64,000 nucleotides of DNA from an uncultured Pelagibacteraceae bacterium (GTDB lineage Bacteria > Pseudomonadota > Alphaproteobacteria > Pelagibacterales > Pelagibacteraceae): NCBI GenBank assembly GCA_902537665.1, contig CACBCE010000003.1:1-64000 (forward strand), read 5' to 3'. The translations under genes and the position numbers were made by a program. The notes under the pieces are model-generated. The model ran no database searches and was not told the DNA's origin. It saw only the letters and a program-made list of their open reading frames with translations. Below, one piece after another: positions 43,235 to 51,255 of this stretch; position 1 is the first letter of the stretch, and each line of letters opens with the position of its first letter.

Positions 43235-44596
43235 TTAATTTGCAAATAATGTCTCTGGCAACCAAAGTGCTATTCCTGGGAATAAATACATTAAAACCAT
43301 CGCTAAAATTACAATTCCTAAGAAAGGCATTATTCCTCCAAAAATTTGCATAAGTTCAACATTCTTTGATTGAACTCCTTTCAAATAATATGCTGACATT
43401 GCCATGGGGGGTGTCAAAAATGAAGTTTGTAAGTTTAAAGCGATTAGCATTGCAAAAAAATATGGGTTAACGCCAAAAAATTCAACTAATGGTAAAAATA
43501 TTGGCACAAATATAATTAATATCTCTGTCCATTCTAGAGGCCAGCCTAATAAAAATATAATTAATTGGGTAATAACTAAAAACTGCCAAGGTTGTAAATT
43601 TAAAGATTTAAAAAAATGCTCAAAAACCTCATGGCCACCTAAATATGAAAATACTGAGGCAAAAGTCCAAGATCCAATAAATAACCACATGATCATAGCT
43701 GTTGTTTTTGCTGTAAGAAAAACAGACTCTTTAAAATTTTTCCATTTAAGGGTTTTATAAAAATATGACAGCACTAATGAACCAAAAGCACCAACAGCGG
43801 CTGCCTCTGCCGGAGTTGCTATACCTGCAAGTATTGTTCCTAAAACTAGGATTATTAGAGAAAATAACGGTAAGAAAGAAACCAAAACCTCTTTCATAAT
43901 TACTGCGGTAGGAGGTATCTCTTCTGCTGCAGGTTTTGGAGCTATCGAAGGATTCATCCAAGCCCTGAATATTGCATAACCAATATAAAGTCCTGCTAAC
44001 ATTAATCCTGGGAAAATTGCAGCTGCAAATAATCGTAAAGGCGACAATTGAGCAATAACAGAATAGACAATCAACATAATACTAGGTGGAATTAAAATTC
44101 CTAGGCAACCACCTGAACAAATAATTCCAGATGCAAATTTTTTATCATAACCAGCTTTAATCATTGCTGGCCAAGCAAGAAGACCCATCAATGTTACTAC
44201 TGCTCCTATGATACCTGTTGCGGTTGAAAATAGTGCACAAGTAATTAATGCAGCAACTGCCATTGAAGCTGGGAGTCTGTGAGATGCTAATCTTATTGCG
44301 AAAAATAATTTTGCAACAATTCCAGCTCTTTCAACTAAATATCCCATAAATAAAAAGAGGGGGACTGCAGTCAACACATTGTTATCCATGACAGTATAAG
44401 TATTTTGAACAAAGAGTTGAAATATCCTGTTATCGAATAGATGTTCCATCTTGGTTGGATCAAAATAAGCGTAGTATCCAAAACCTAAACCCATTGCCAT
44501 TAGAGTGAACGCAATAGGAAAACCTAATAAGACGGCAAATAGAAATATCCCCATCATCATGATTGCTACTTCTGGATTTGTTAAACTAAATAACAT
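43235..44596 (-). CDS. dctM: TRAP transporter large permease DctM
   Basis: 453 residues, about twelve membrane segments. Main translocation channel of a sodium-driven TRAP importer. DctM marks include FMGYLVERAGI, GIIGAVVTLMGLLAWPAM and CSGGCLGILIPPSIMLIVYSVIAQ (written here by its ends CSGG and VIAQ), plus GILAGIATPAEAAAVGAFG. It overlaps dctQ by 11 bp. The relatively long small subunit and the TakP-like binding protein point to the alpha-keto-acid type of TRAP systems. Confidence 0.95.
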   Translation of the reverse strand: MLFSLTNPEVAIMMMGIFLFAVLLGFPIAFTLMAMGLGFGYYAYFDPTKMEHLFDNRIFQLFVQNTYTVMDNNVLTAVPLFLFMGYLVERAGIVAKLFFAIRLASHRLPASMAVAALITCALFSTATGIIGAVVTLMGLLAWPAMIKAGYDKKFASGIICSGGCLGILIPPSIMLIVYSVIAQLSPLRLFAAAIFPGLMLAGLYIGYAIFRAWMNPSIAPKPAAEEIPPTAVIMKEVLVSFLPLFSLIILVLGTILAGIATPAEAAAVGAFGSLVLSYFYKTLKWKNFKESVFLTAKTTAMIMWLFIGSWTFASVFSYLGGHEVFEHFFKSLNLQPWQFLVITQLIIFLLGWPLEWTEILIIFVPIFLPLVEFFGVNPYFFAMLIALNLQTSFLTPPMAMSAYYLKGVQSKNVELMQIFGGIMPFLGIVILAMVLMYLFPGIALWLPETLFAN

Positions 44597-45179
44597 CTTC
44601 TTTGTTTCCTTGTTGTGAAGTTCTCATTAATACTTTTTCAGTTTCCTCAGCATCACGCTCCGTTCCTCTTTCAGGCCAACTACCTGTTTGAATACAGATG
44701 ATACATCTAAATACCTCGCCAATTCCTTGAAGTGTTAAAAGTGTTCCAGATAATGGTATTAAAGATTTTGCCATATAAATTTGAATTTGTGCAGGACTAT
44801 TCCAGCTTGTTTCTTTAATTTTCCATGCTAATGCTGCATATTCGTAACCATAAAAAGCTAAAGCAATAACGCCAGGAAAGAAGAAAATAAAATATAAAAC
44901 AACATCTATCCAAGCTTGCGTTCTCTGAGAAAATAATCTGTATATAACATCTCCTCTGACATGTGCTTCAGTACATAAAGTATAAGCTCCTGCCATCATA
45001 AAAATTGCACCATACATCTGAAGACTAAAATCGAAATTCCATAAGGTTGGGGCGTTCAAAGCATACGCCATAAAAACTTCATAACATGTTCCGCCCATCA
45101 AAATTACTATACACCACGAGAATGCTTTACCCATTGAGACACTCAAACGATCAGCGAATTTTATGTAAGATCTCATCAT
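44586..45179 (-). CDS. dctQ: TRAP transporter small permease DctQ
   Basis: 197 residues with four membrane segments; essential small membrane partner of DctM. TYEVFMAYALNAPTLWNFD-type region (CYEVFMAYALNAPTLW) and GAYTLCTEAHVRGDVIYRLFS are recognisable DctQ parts. The C-terminal ~35 residues are charged and cytoplasmic. Two adjacent ATGs (45179 and 45176) could serve as start. It follows dctP with an 85 bp gap that holds a strong terminator. Confidence 0.92.
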   Translation of the reverse strand: MMRSYIKFADRLSVSMGKAFSWCIVILMGGTCYEVFMAYALNAPTLWNFDFSLQMYGAIFMMAGAYTLCTEAHVRGDVIYRLFSQRTQAWIDVVLYFIFFFPGVIALAFYGYEYAALAWKIKETSWNSPAQIQIYMAKSLIPLSGTLLTLQGIGEVFRCIICIQTGSWPERGTERDAEETEKVLMRTSQQGNKEDVI

Positions 45180-45219
45180 AAATATAGACTCTTATTGAAT
45201 TGTTCTAAATTAATCAAAT

Positions 45220-45241
45220 AAAAAAGGGGGCCGAAGCCCCC
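45220..45241 (-). terminator. Rho-independent terminator between dctP and dctQM
   Basis: On the minus strand GGGGGC-UUCG-GCCCCC (45241 to 45226) is followed at once by six U (45225-45220). It is a perfect 6-bp GC stem with an extra-stable UUCG loop. Located 24 bases after the dctP stop and 41 bases before the dctQ start, it would end most dctP transcripts and let a minority continue into the permease genes. It is the only hairpin-plus-U-tract of this strength I found in the window. Confidence 0.92.
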
Positions 45242-45255
45242 TCCTTAAAATTTGT

Positions 45256-45280
45256 AAAAGTTAATTATATCTTAACTTTT
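45256..45280 (-). repeat. Inverted repeat across the dctP stop codon
   Basis: AAAAGTTAA (45256-45264) and TTAACTTTT (45272-45280) form a 9-bp AT-rich stem with a 7-base loop that contains the dctP stop codon. With the terminator 14 bp further down it could help protect the dctP mRNA 3' end. AT-rich DNA makes chance repeats common, so the weight is low. Confidence 0.3.
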
Positions 45281-46422
45281 GCAATTGGACCAAACTCATT
45301 TTCATATGCAAGTTTGTAATTAGGCTGATTCATCAGTAAGTACTTCATTACTCTCTTCGCATAAGATTTTTGTGAATCAACAACTTTCTTAAAGAAAGGA
45401 TCTTTCTTATTAAAGTCACCAATTACTTTGTCCCAACCTTTTAATTGTTGAGCCAAAATCTCATCTGAAGTTTGGTAAACATTTACTTTATGCTCATTCA
45501 TCAACTTAGCTAAGTCAGCTGAGTATCTTACTAAAGCTTTAAAGTAGTTATCACTGTTTGCAGCATAAGCAGCATTTTTCAATATCGCTTGGTGCGCAGG
45601 TGATAAACTATTATATGTTTTTTTGTTAACTGGAATCTCAAACATCTCTTGAGATTGGTGGAAGCTTCCTAAGTGATAATGCTTAGAAACGTCTTGCATA
45701 CCAAATTGAGAGTCTGAAGTTGGGTTGTTAAACTCAGCAGCTTCAATCAAACCAGTTTTCATAGCTGGCTGAATTTCACCACCTGGTAATTGTCTAACTA
45801 CCATTCCCATTGCAGTCAAAACGTTAGTCGCTAGACCAACTGTTCTGTACTTCATACCTTTAACATCAGATACTTTTGTTACGTTCTTTTTGAACCAACC
45901 AAAAGGCTGTGCTGGCATAGGCATATGGAAAAAACCAATGTAATCAAAACCTACTTTTGCAAGAGTTTCGTCATACAGTTTTCTTCCTCCACCATACTCC
46001 ATCCATCCCATAACTTCTTGAGATGACATACCGTATGAAGGACCAGTTCCAAATAATGATGCAGCTGGATTTTTACCATACCAATATGCAGTCACCCAGT
46101 GACCCATATCTACTACACCAGAACTTACTGCTTGTCCGATTTCTGAAGTCTTTACGACTGCTCCAACTGGTTGAAGATCAATCTTAAGTGTACCTCCAGA
46201 CATCTCATCTACCATTTTGCAGTAGTCTCCGGCCATTTCAAAAAAGATGTTTGCTCCACTTGGCCATGCAGCTTGCATCTTTAAAGTTTTATGACCGCCC
46301 GCAGTTGCTATGTTTGGCATTGCAACAGCAGCTGCAGCTACAGCACCTGCTTTAGCGGCAGTTTTAAAGAACTTACGTCTTGAAGATGTTTTCACCTTCA
46401 ATGATTTATTTTCTTTTGTCAT
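45265..46422 (-). CDS. dctP: TRAP transporter substrate-binding protein DctP (TakP-like)
   Basis: Periplasmic receptor of the TRAP importer. 385 residues with a twin-arginine signal (SSRRKFFKTAAKAG, 13-26, then AVAAAAVAMPNIATA), so it is probably exported folded. The mature part shows the TakP-like pattern: MKYRTVGLATNVLTAMG (ligand Arg in YRT), LPGGEIQPAMKTGLIEAAEFNNP with the second binding region. TakP binds 2-oxoacids such as pyruvate with sodium; small 2-oxo or 2-hydroxy acids are therefore the likely ligands, which agrees with the oxidases encoded next door. A strong AGGAG sits at 46428-46432, five bases from the ATG. Confidence 0.92.
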   Translation of the reverse strand: MTKENKSLKVKTSSRRKFFKTAAKAGAVAAAAVAMPNIATAGGHKTLKMQAAWPSGANIFFEMAGDYCKMVDEMSGGTLKIDLQPVGAVVKTSEIGQAVSSGVVDMGHWVTAYWYGKNPAASLFGTGPSYGMSSQEVMGWMEYGGGRKLYDETLAKVGFDYIGFFHMPMPAQPFGWFKKNVTKVSDVKGMKYRTVGLATNVLTAMGMVVRQLPGGEIQPAMKTGLIEAAEFNNPTSDSQFGMQDVSKHYHLGSFHQSQEMFEIPVNKKTYNSLSPAHQAILKNAAYAANSDNYFKALVRYSADLAKLMNEHKVNVYQTSDEILAQQLKGWDKVIGDFNKKDPFFKKVVDSQKSYAKRVMKYLLMNQPNYKLAYENEFGPIAKVKI

Positions 46423-46437
46423 TATTACTCCTATTAA

Positions 46438-46449
46438 AGTTAATTAACT
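46438..46449. promoter_or_regulatory. 12-bp palindrome upstream of dctP
   Basis: AGTTAATTAACT is a perfect palindrome 16 bp in front of the dctP ATG, with a further GGTTAATTTA half-site-like copy two bases away. It lies in a 118 bp spacer, long for this genome, which probably holds the dctP promoter. It may be an operator, but AT-rich palindromes arise by chance, so this is a weak call. Confidence 0.25.
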
Positions 46450-46540
46450 CGGTTAATTTAAGCATAGATTCAATTTAGAGTCTTTCCAAAAAATGGGGTA
46501 GATGTCGCAGAATTTAAATTAATTTCAATCTGAAGTAGAA

Positions 46541-47494
46541 TTAATTTACTTTATTTGTGCAATTTCCCGTCTTAAAGAATTCATCAATATTATCTATCGC
46601 AAGGTTTGCCATAGCTATTCTAGTGTCTTTAGTTGCACTACCTAAGTGAGGTAAAATAAAAGCTGATTTGATTTTTAAGTATCCTGGATTTAAATTTGGC
46701 TCATTCTTATAAACATCAAGTCCTGCAGCATAAATTTTTCTTCTATTAAGTGCATCTATCAAAGCATCATCATCAACTATATCACCTCTTGCAACATTAG
46801 TGATTACTGCTCCTTTAGGGAAATATTCAACTGTCTCTTTGTTTATCATATTTTCAGTCTCTTTAGTTGCTGGACAACAAATAGATAAAACATCTGACAC
46901 TGAAAAAAGACTTTTTAAATTATCGTGATAAATGGCACCTTGCTCTTTTTCCCCACTCAGTTTTGACCGGTTATGATAGTGAATAATCATTCCTAATGAT
47001 TTGGCAATCCTAGCAATTTTTTGTCCAATTCTACCCATTCCCAAAACCCCAAGCCTTGTTCCAGTTAATTGTTTACCAATTAGATAATCTGCAGACCATT
47101 TCCATCCACCCTCTCTGGCAGACTCAATTCCTTCTGCAGCCCTTCTACAAGCACCTAATATTAAGAGAATACCAATCTCTGCTGTTGCATCTGATAAAAC
47201 TTCAGGTGTATTAGTAACTGCAATTCCTCTTTTTTTTGCTGCTTCCAAATCTATATTTCCAAATCCAACTGCAAAATTTGAAATTATCTTTATTGTATCA
47301 GGTAACTTATTAATAGTTTCTTTATCCATCTTATCAGTTAAAGAGGATAGGATCCCATCACATCCTTGGCTCATCTCTATAACTTTTGATTGTGAGTATA
47401 GCTCGTCATTAGAATTGAATATTGGTTCAAATGTTTTAGAAGCTTTATCCTCGCTTTCTTTGATTAATTTCCTTGTAACCAAAATTTTTTTCAT
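46541..47494 (-). CDS. D-2-hydroxyacid dehydrogenase (glyoxylate/hydroxypyruvate reductase type)
   Basis: 317 residues. NAD(P)-dependent interconversion of a D-2-hydroxyacid and its 2-oxoacid in the cytoplasm. Nucleotide-binding GMGRIG at 152-157; catalytic Arg236 (NVARGDIVDD), Glu265 (DVYKNEP) and His283 (LPHLGSAT). HNRSKL after the second strand hints at NADP preference, since Arg-Ser there binds the phosphate. Family members include GyaR and GhrB; the exact substrate is open. It lies 12 bp after the FAD oxidase and 118 bp before dctP. Confidence 0.9.
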   Translation of the reverse strand: MKKILVTRKLIKESEDKASKTFEPIFNSNDELYSQSKVIEMSQGCDGILSSLTDKMDKETINKLPDTIKIISNFAVGFGNIDLEAAKKRGIAVTNTPEVLSDATAEIGILLILGACRRAAEGIESAREGGWKWSADYLIGKQLTGTRLGVLGMGRIGQKIARIAKSLGMIIHYHNRSKLSGEKEQGAIYHDNLKSLFSVSDVLSICCPATKETENMINKETVEYFPKGAVITNVARGDIVDDDALIDALNRRKIYAAGLDVYKNEPNLNPGYLKIKSAFILPHLGSATKDTRIAMANLAIDNIDEFFKTGNCTNKVN

Positions 47495-47506
47495 AAAATA
47501 TTTTTA

Positions 47507-48880
47507 TTAATTAAGATCAAATATCTTGCCTGGATTCATTATATTATTTTGATCAATACTTCTTTTAATCAATTTCATAACAGGAATATTGTCTCCATGC
47601 TCCTTTAAAAGATATTCTTTTTTATGAAGGCCTACACCATGTTCTCCAGTAATTGTTCCTTTAAGCTCTAGGGCCTTTTTAATTAATAAATCATTAAATT
47701 CTCTTATCTTTTTATACATTTCTTTTTTTTCAGGATCAAAAGGTAACAATACGTGAAAATTTCCATCTCCTAGATGGCCCACCATTGGAGCTCTAAGTCC
47801 AAATTTTTTTGCTTGTTCCTCTGCGTAGTTTACACACTCTGTTATATTTGAAATAGGTAGACACACATCAGTTGAATAAACTCTTCCATTATTTATCAAA
47901 GCTTTTACAGAATAGTAAACGTCCCATCTTGCTTGCCAGAGTTTATTTCTTTCCTCTAAATCTTTTGCCCACTTAAAAGAGCTTCCATTATTATCTTTAG
48001 ATATTTCCTCTACTATTTTGATATTTTCCTTATTAGATAATTCTGATCCATGAAATTCAAAAAATAATGTTGGCGTTTCCTCGATATCTTTTAATTTTGA
48101 ATAATTTATACTTATTCCCATTTGATCTTTATTTAACATTTCAATTCTTGCAATTGGGACCCCATACTGAATAACTTGTTGTGCAGTTTGAACAGCTTTT
48201 TCTAAAGTTGGGAAATGACAAACAGCTGACATTATACTCTCTGGTATAGGAGAAAGCCTCAATTGAACTTCCGTTATAACTCCTAAAGTTCCCTCAGAAC
48301 CAATAAATAAATTAGTTAGATTATAACCTGCTGAGGTTTTTTTTGTTCTTCCTCCTGTGTTAATAATATCTCCATTAGGCAAAACAACAGTCAGACCAGT
48401 AATTACAGTTTTCATGGTGCCGTATTTAACTGCCATTGTTCCTGAGGCGGATGTGGAAGCCATACCTCCGATAGCTGCATTAGCACCTGGATCAATTGGA
48501 AAAAAGACTCCGTCCTCCCTAAGATATTCATTTAATTGTTCTTTTGTAACGCAGGCTTGCACCCTACAATCGAAGTCCTCAGCATTAACACTTAAAATTT
48601 TATTCATTTTTTCAAGGCTTATAGTTATCCCTTTTTCATTTCCAACCACATTACCCTCTAAGGAGGTACCTGTACCAAATGGCACCACAGGAATTTTATG
48701 TTCATTACACAGTCTTAATATTTGAGAAACCTCCTGATTAGTCTCTGGAAATACTACAGCTTTTGATAAAATTGGATCATAAGTATCTTCACCTCTAGCA
48801 TAATTTGTTCTCGTGGATACAGAAGTTGAGAATCTTCCATTAAAAATTTTTTTTAGCTCAGCCTGTACTTGATCGTTCAT
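47507..48880 (-). CDS. FAD-linked D-2-hydroxyacid oxidase (GlcD/D-lactate dehydrogenase family)
   Basis: 457 residues. FAD-binding type 4 (VAO fold) enzyme: VPFGTGTSLEGNVVG and GANAAIGGMASTSASGTMAVKYG contact FAD, and the C-terminal part ends with GTITGEHGVGLHKKEYL and NIMNPGKIFDLN. Relatives oxidise D-lactate, glycolate or D-2-hydroxyglutarate with a quinone or cytochrome as acceptor. There are no glcE/glcF neighbours, so a one-subunit D-lactate dehydrogenase-like enzyme is the best guess. Confidence 0.9.
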   Translation of the reverse strand: MNDQVQAELKKIFNGRFSTSVSTRTNYARGEDTYDPILSKAVVFPETNQEVSQILRLCNEHKIPVVPFGTGTSLEGNVVGNEKGITISLEKMNKILSVNAEDFDCRVQACVTKEQLNEYLREDGVFFPIDPGANAAIGGMASTSASGTMAVKYGTMKTVITGLTVVLPNGDIINTGGRTKKTSAGYNLTNLFIGSEGTLGVITEVQLRLSPIPESIMSAVCHFPTLEKAVQTAQQVIQYGVPIARIEMLNKDQMGISINYSKLKDIEETPTLFFEFHGSELSNKENIKIVEEISKDNNGSSFKWAKDLEERNKLWQARWDVYYSVKALINNGRVYSTDVCLPISNITECVNYAEEQAKKFGLRAPMVGHLGDGNFHVLLPFDPEKKEMYKKIREFNDLLIKKALELKGTITGEHGVGLHKKEYLLKEHGDNIPVMKLIKRSIDQNNIMNPGKIFDLN

Positions 48881-48919
48881 AAGAAGTGATATTAATAAAT
48901 AATGCTAAAAAAATATACC

Positions 48920-50086
48920 TTATTTAGATAGCATTTTCTTTATATTTTCCAATGCTTGTGAAATATTGTCTCTTGATGCAGCAAAACTAAATCTAACATA
49001 ATTTTGGCAAGTTTCACCAAAAGCTGATCCAGGAACTATTGCTACTCCTGCTTCATGCATAGCCTTTCTTGCAAACTCAGCACCATTCATACCTGTACCG
49101 ATTACTTTAGGAAATGCATAAAAAGCCCCTCCAGGTAGACTACATTCTACACCTGGTAAATCATTTAAACCTTTATAAATTAAGTCTCTTCTTTGAGTAA
49201 ATTTTTCCATCATTGCATCTATAGAGTCATCTGGTCCATCCAATGCGGCAATACCAGCAAATTGAGCTGCAGCATTAACACATGAAACACTATTAATTAG
49301 TAATTTATTAACATGTTCAACTAAATGCTCTGGCCAAAAACTCCAACCAAGTCTCCACCCAGTCATTGAGTAAGCTTTGCTCCATCCCTCTAATACAATT
49401 AATCTTTCTCTCAATTCTGGATAATTAAAAAATGTTGGCATTTCTTTTCCATCAAAAATTTGTCTGCTATAAATTTCATCACTTAATATTGTTACATGAG
49501 GATGCTTTTTCAGACCATCAGCTAAAACATCTACGTCTTTTTTCTCAACAAAGCTCCCTGTTGGATTATTAGGATTTATCAAAATTAACAAACGGGTTTT
49601 ATCTGTTATCATAGATAATATTTTGTCTGGATCGAATTTTAAATCTTTATTTTCTGTTAAGTCATATGGGACTGAAGTTGAGCCTGTATAATTAATCATA
49701 GACTCATAAATCGGAAAAGCAGGGGTTGGGTGTATAATCTCTGCTCCAGGTTCACCAAAGCATTGAATAGCATAACTCATTGTTGGCTTACCACCTGGCA
49801 TGATTAAAATTCTTTCAAAATTAATGTCAACATTGTAACGTTTTTTTATCCACCTCGTAACAGCTTGTCGACATTCAGGAATACCATTCGACATTACATA
49901 TCCATGATGTCCATCATCAAGTGCTTTTTTTGCTGCCTCAACTACATGTTTTGGAGTTTTAAAGTCTGGTTGCCCCAATCCTAAATGGATCATTGGTTTT
50001 CCCTGAGCTTCCAATTTTTTTGCTTCTGCAAGGACTGTAAATGCAGACTCAGTTCCTAATCTTTCTAAACTTTTAGCTAACTTCAT
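48920..50086 (-). CDS. PLP-dependent class I aminotransferase (aspartate/alanine-type)
   Basis: 388 residues. Fold-type I aminotransferase: NPNNPTG (171-177), PLP lysine Lys237 in EGWSKAYSMTGWRLGW, and the C-terminal Arg that binds the substrate carboxylate in YVRFSFA. It transfers amino groups between an amino acid and a 2-oxoacid. Sequence alone does not fix the pair. In this locus, where 2-oxoacids are produced from hydroxyacids, conversion of pyruvate or glyoxylate to alanine or glycine would fit; this is inference. Confidence 0.88.
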   Translation of the reverse strand: MKLAKSLERLGTESAFTVLAEAKKLEAQGKPMIHLGLGQPDFKTPKHVVEAAKKALDDGHHGYVMSNGIPECRQAVTRWIKKRYNVDINFERILIMPGGKPTMSYAIQCFGEPGAEIIHPTPAFPIYESMINYTGSTSVPYDLTENKDLKFDPDKILSMITDKTRLLILINPNNPTGSFVEKKDVDVLADGLKKHPHVTILSDEIYSRQIFDGKEMPTFFNYPELRERLIVLEGWSKAYSMTGWRLGWSFWPEHLVEHVNKLLINSVSCVNAAAQFAGIAALDGPDDSIDAMMEKFTQRRDLIYKGLNDLPGVECSLPGGAFYAFPKVIGTGMNGAEFARKAMHEAGVAIVPGSAFGETCQNYVRFSFAASRDNISQALENIKKMLSK

Positions 50087-50103
50087 AATTTCTATATTTT
50101 TAC

Positions 50104-51255
50104 CTAACTTCTATAAATTAATTTTGAACTATTCAACTCTTTTAAATTTTTACAACCCATTAATACCATATTTCTATTTATCTCATCGTGCATGTTTTTC
50201 AGTAAATGCTCAACACCTGACTGTCCACCTGCGGCTAAAGAGAACAAAAATATTTTTCCAAAACTACAGGCTTTTGCCCCGGCTGCCAAGGCTTTTAGTA
50301 CATGTGTTCCTCTCCTTACCCCACCATCTAAGATTATTTCTAGCTTATCTCCCACTGCATCTGAAATTGCTTTTATTTGATCAAAAGGTGATCGAGATCC
50401 ATCAAGTTGACGACCTCCATGATTTGAAATCATAATTGCAGTACAACCAATATCAATTGCTCTTTTCGCATCGTCAACACTCATGACGCCTTTTAATGCA
50501 AAAGGACCATTCCATTTTTTAACGCAGTACTCTGCATCTTTCCAATTCATTGAAGGATCATATTGCTCATTAATATATTCTATAACAGATTTAGCAATGT
50601 TAGTTCCTTTATCAGTCTTTGATGCCACATTAGCTAGTTTAAATTTTCCATGTGTTAAATAATTAAAAACCCAACTAGGATGTAACGCAAAACTCATTAA
50701 ACTTTGCAAAGTCAATTTAGGCGGTGTTGTAAATCCGGTTCTATGATCTCTCTCTCTATTTCCTGCAACTAATGTATCCACAGTTAAGCACATTCCATTA
50801 AACCCCGATCTTTTACATCTATCTATTAAGTCATCTGTAATTGATTGATCCTTGTGCACATATAATTGAAACAATTTTGGTCCACCAGAAATATTCGAAA
50901 TCTCTTCTATAGTATTGTTTGCCATTGTTGACATGCTATAAAAAGTTCCGAATTTTTCAGCTGCTCTAGCTGAAGCTTTGTCTCCGTCATGGTGGTATAA
51001 TCTTTGCATGGCACAAGGAGATAAAAAAATTGGCATATCAATCTTCTTACCAAATATGGTGGTGGATAAATCTGGCTTGCCAACACTTGCTAGGATATTT
51101 GGAACTAAATCACATTGGTTAAAAGCTTCAGTATTTCTTTTTAAAGTCGTCTCATCATCGGCACCGCCGTCAATATAATGGAAAATTGGTGAAGGAAGTT
51201 TTTTTTTTGCTAGATTTCTAAAATCATTAAAATTATAGCAATCTTTTAAAACCAC
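50104..51255 (-). CDS. lldD: FMN-dependent L-2-hydroxyacid dehydrogenase, copy 1
   Basis: 383 residues of the LldD/glycolate oxidase family. TIM barrel with FMN; FHYIDGGADDETT (25-37), LTVDTLVAGNRERD, and catalytic His279 with Arg282 in SNHGGRQLDGSRSPFD. It oxidises L-lactate, glycolate or a longer L-2-hydroxyacid to the 2-oxoacid and gives electrons to the respiratory chain. The start is a GTG that overlaps the stop of copy 2 by one base. Same length as copy 2, with which it aligns without gaps over at least the first 290 residues. Confidence 0.88.
   Translation of the reverse strand: MVLKDCYNFNDFRNLAKKKLPSPIFHYIDGGADDETTLKRNTEAFNQCDLVPNILASVGKPDLSTTIFGKKIDMPIFLSPCAMQRLYHHDGDKASARAAEKFGTFYSMSTMANNTIEEISNISGGPKLFQLYVHKDQSITDDLIDRCKRSGFNGMCLTVDTLVAGNRERDHRTGFTTPPKLTLQSLMSFALHPSWVFNYLTHGKFKLANVASKTDKGTNIAKSVIEYINEQYDPSMNWKDAEYCVKKWNGPFALKGVMSVDDAKRAIDIGCTAIMISNHGGRQLDGSRSPFDQIKAISDAVGDKLEIILDGGVRRGTHVLKALAAGAKACSFGKIFLFSLAAGGQSGVEHLLKNMHDEINRNMVLMGCKNLKELNSSKLIYRS

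Noticed and set aside
43404..43760. Plus-strand open frame of 118 codons within dctM
   Set aside because: Antisense to a well-conserved TRAP permease and no recognisable protein features.
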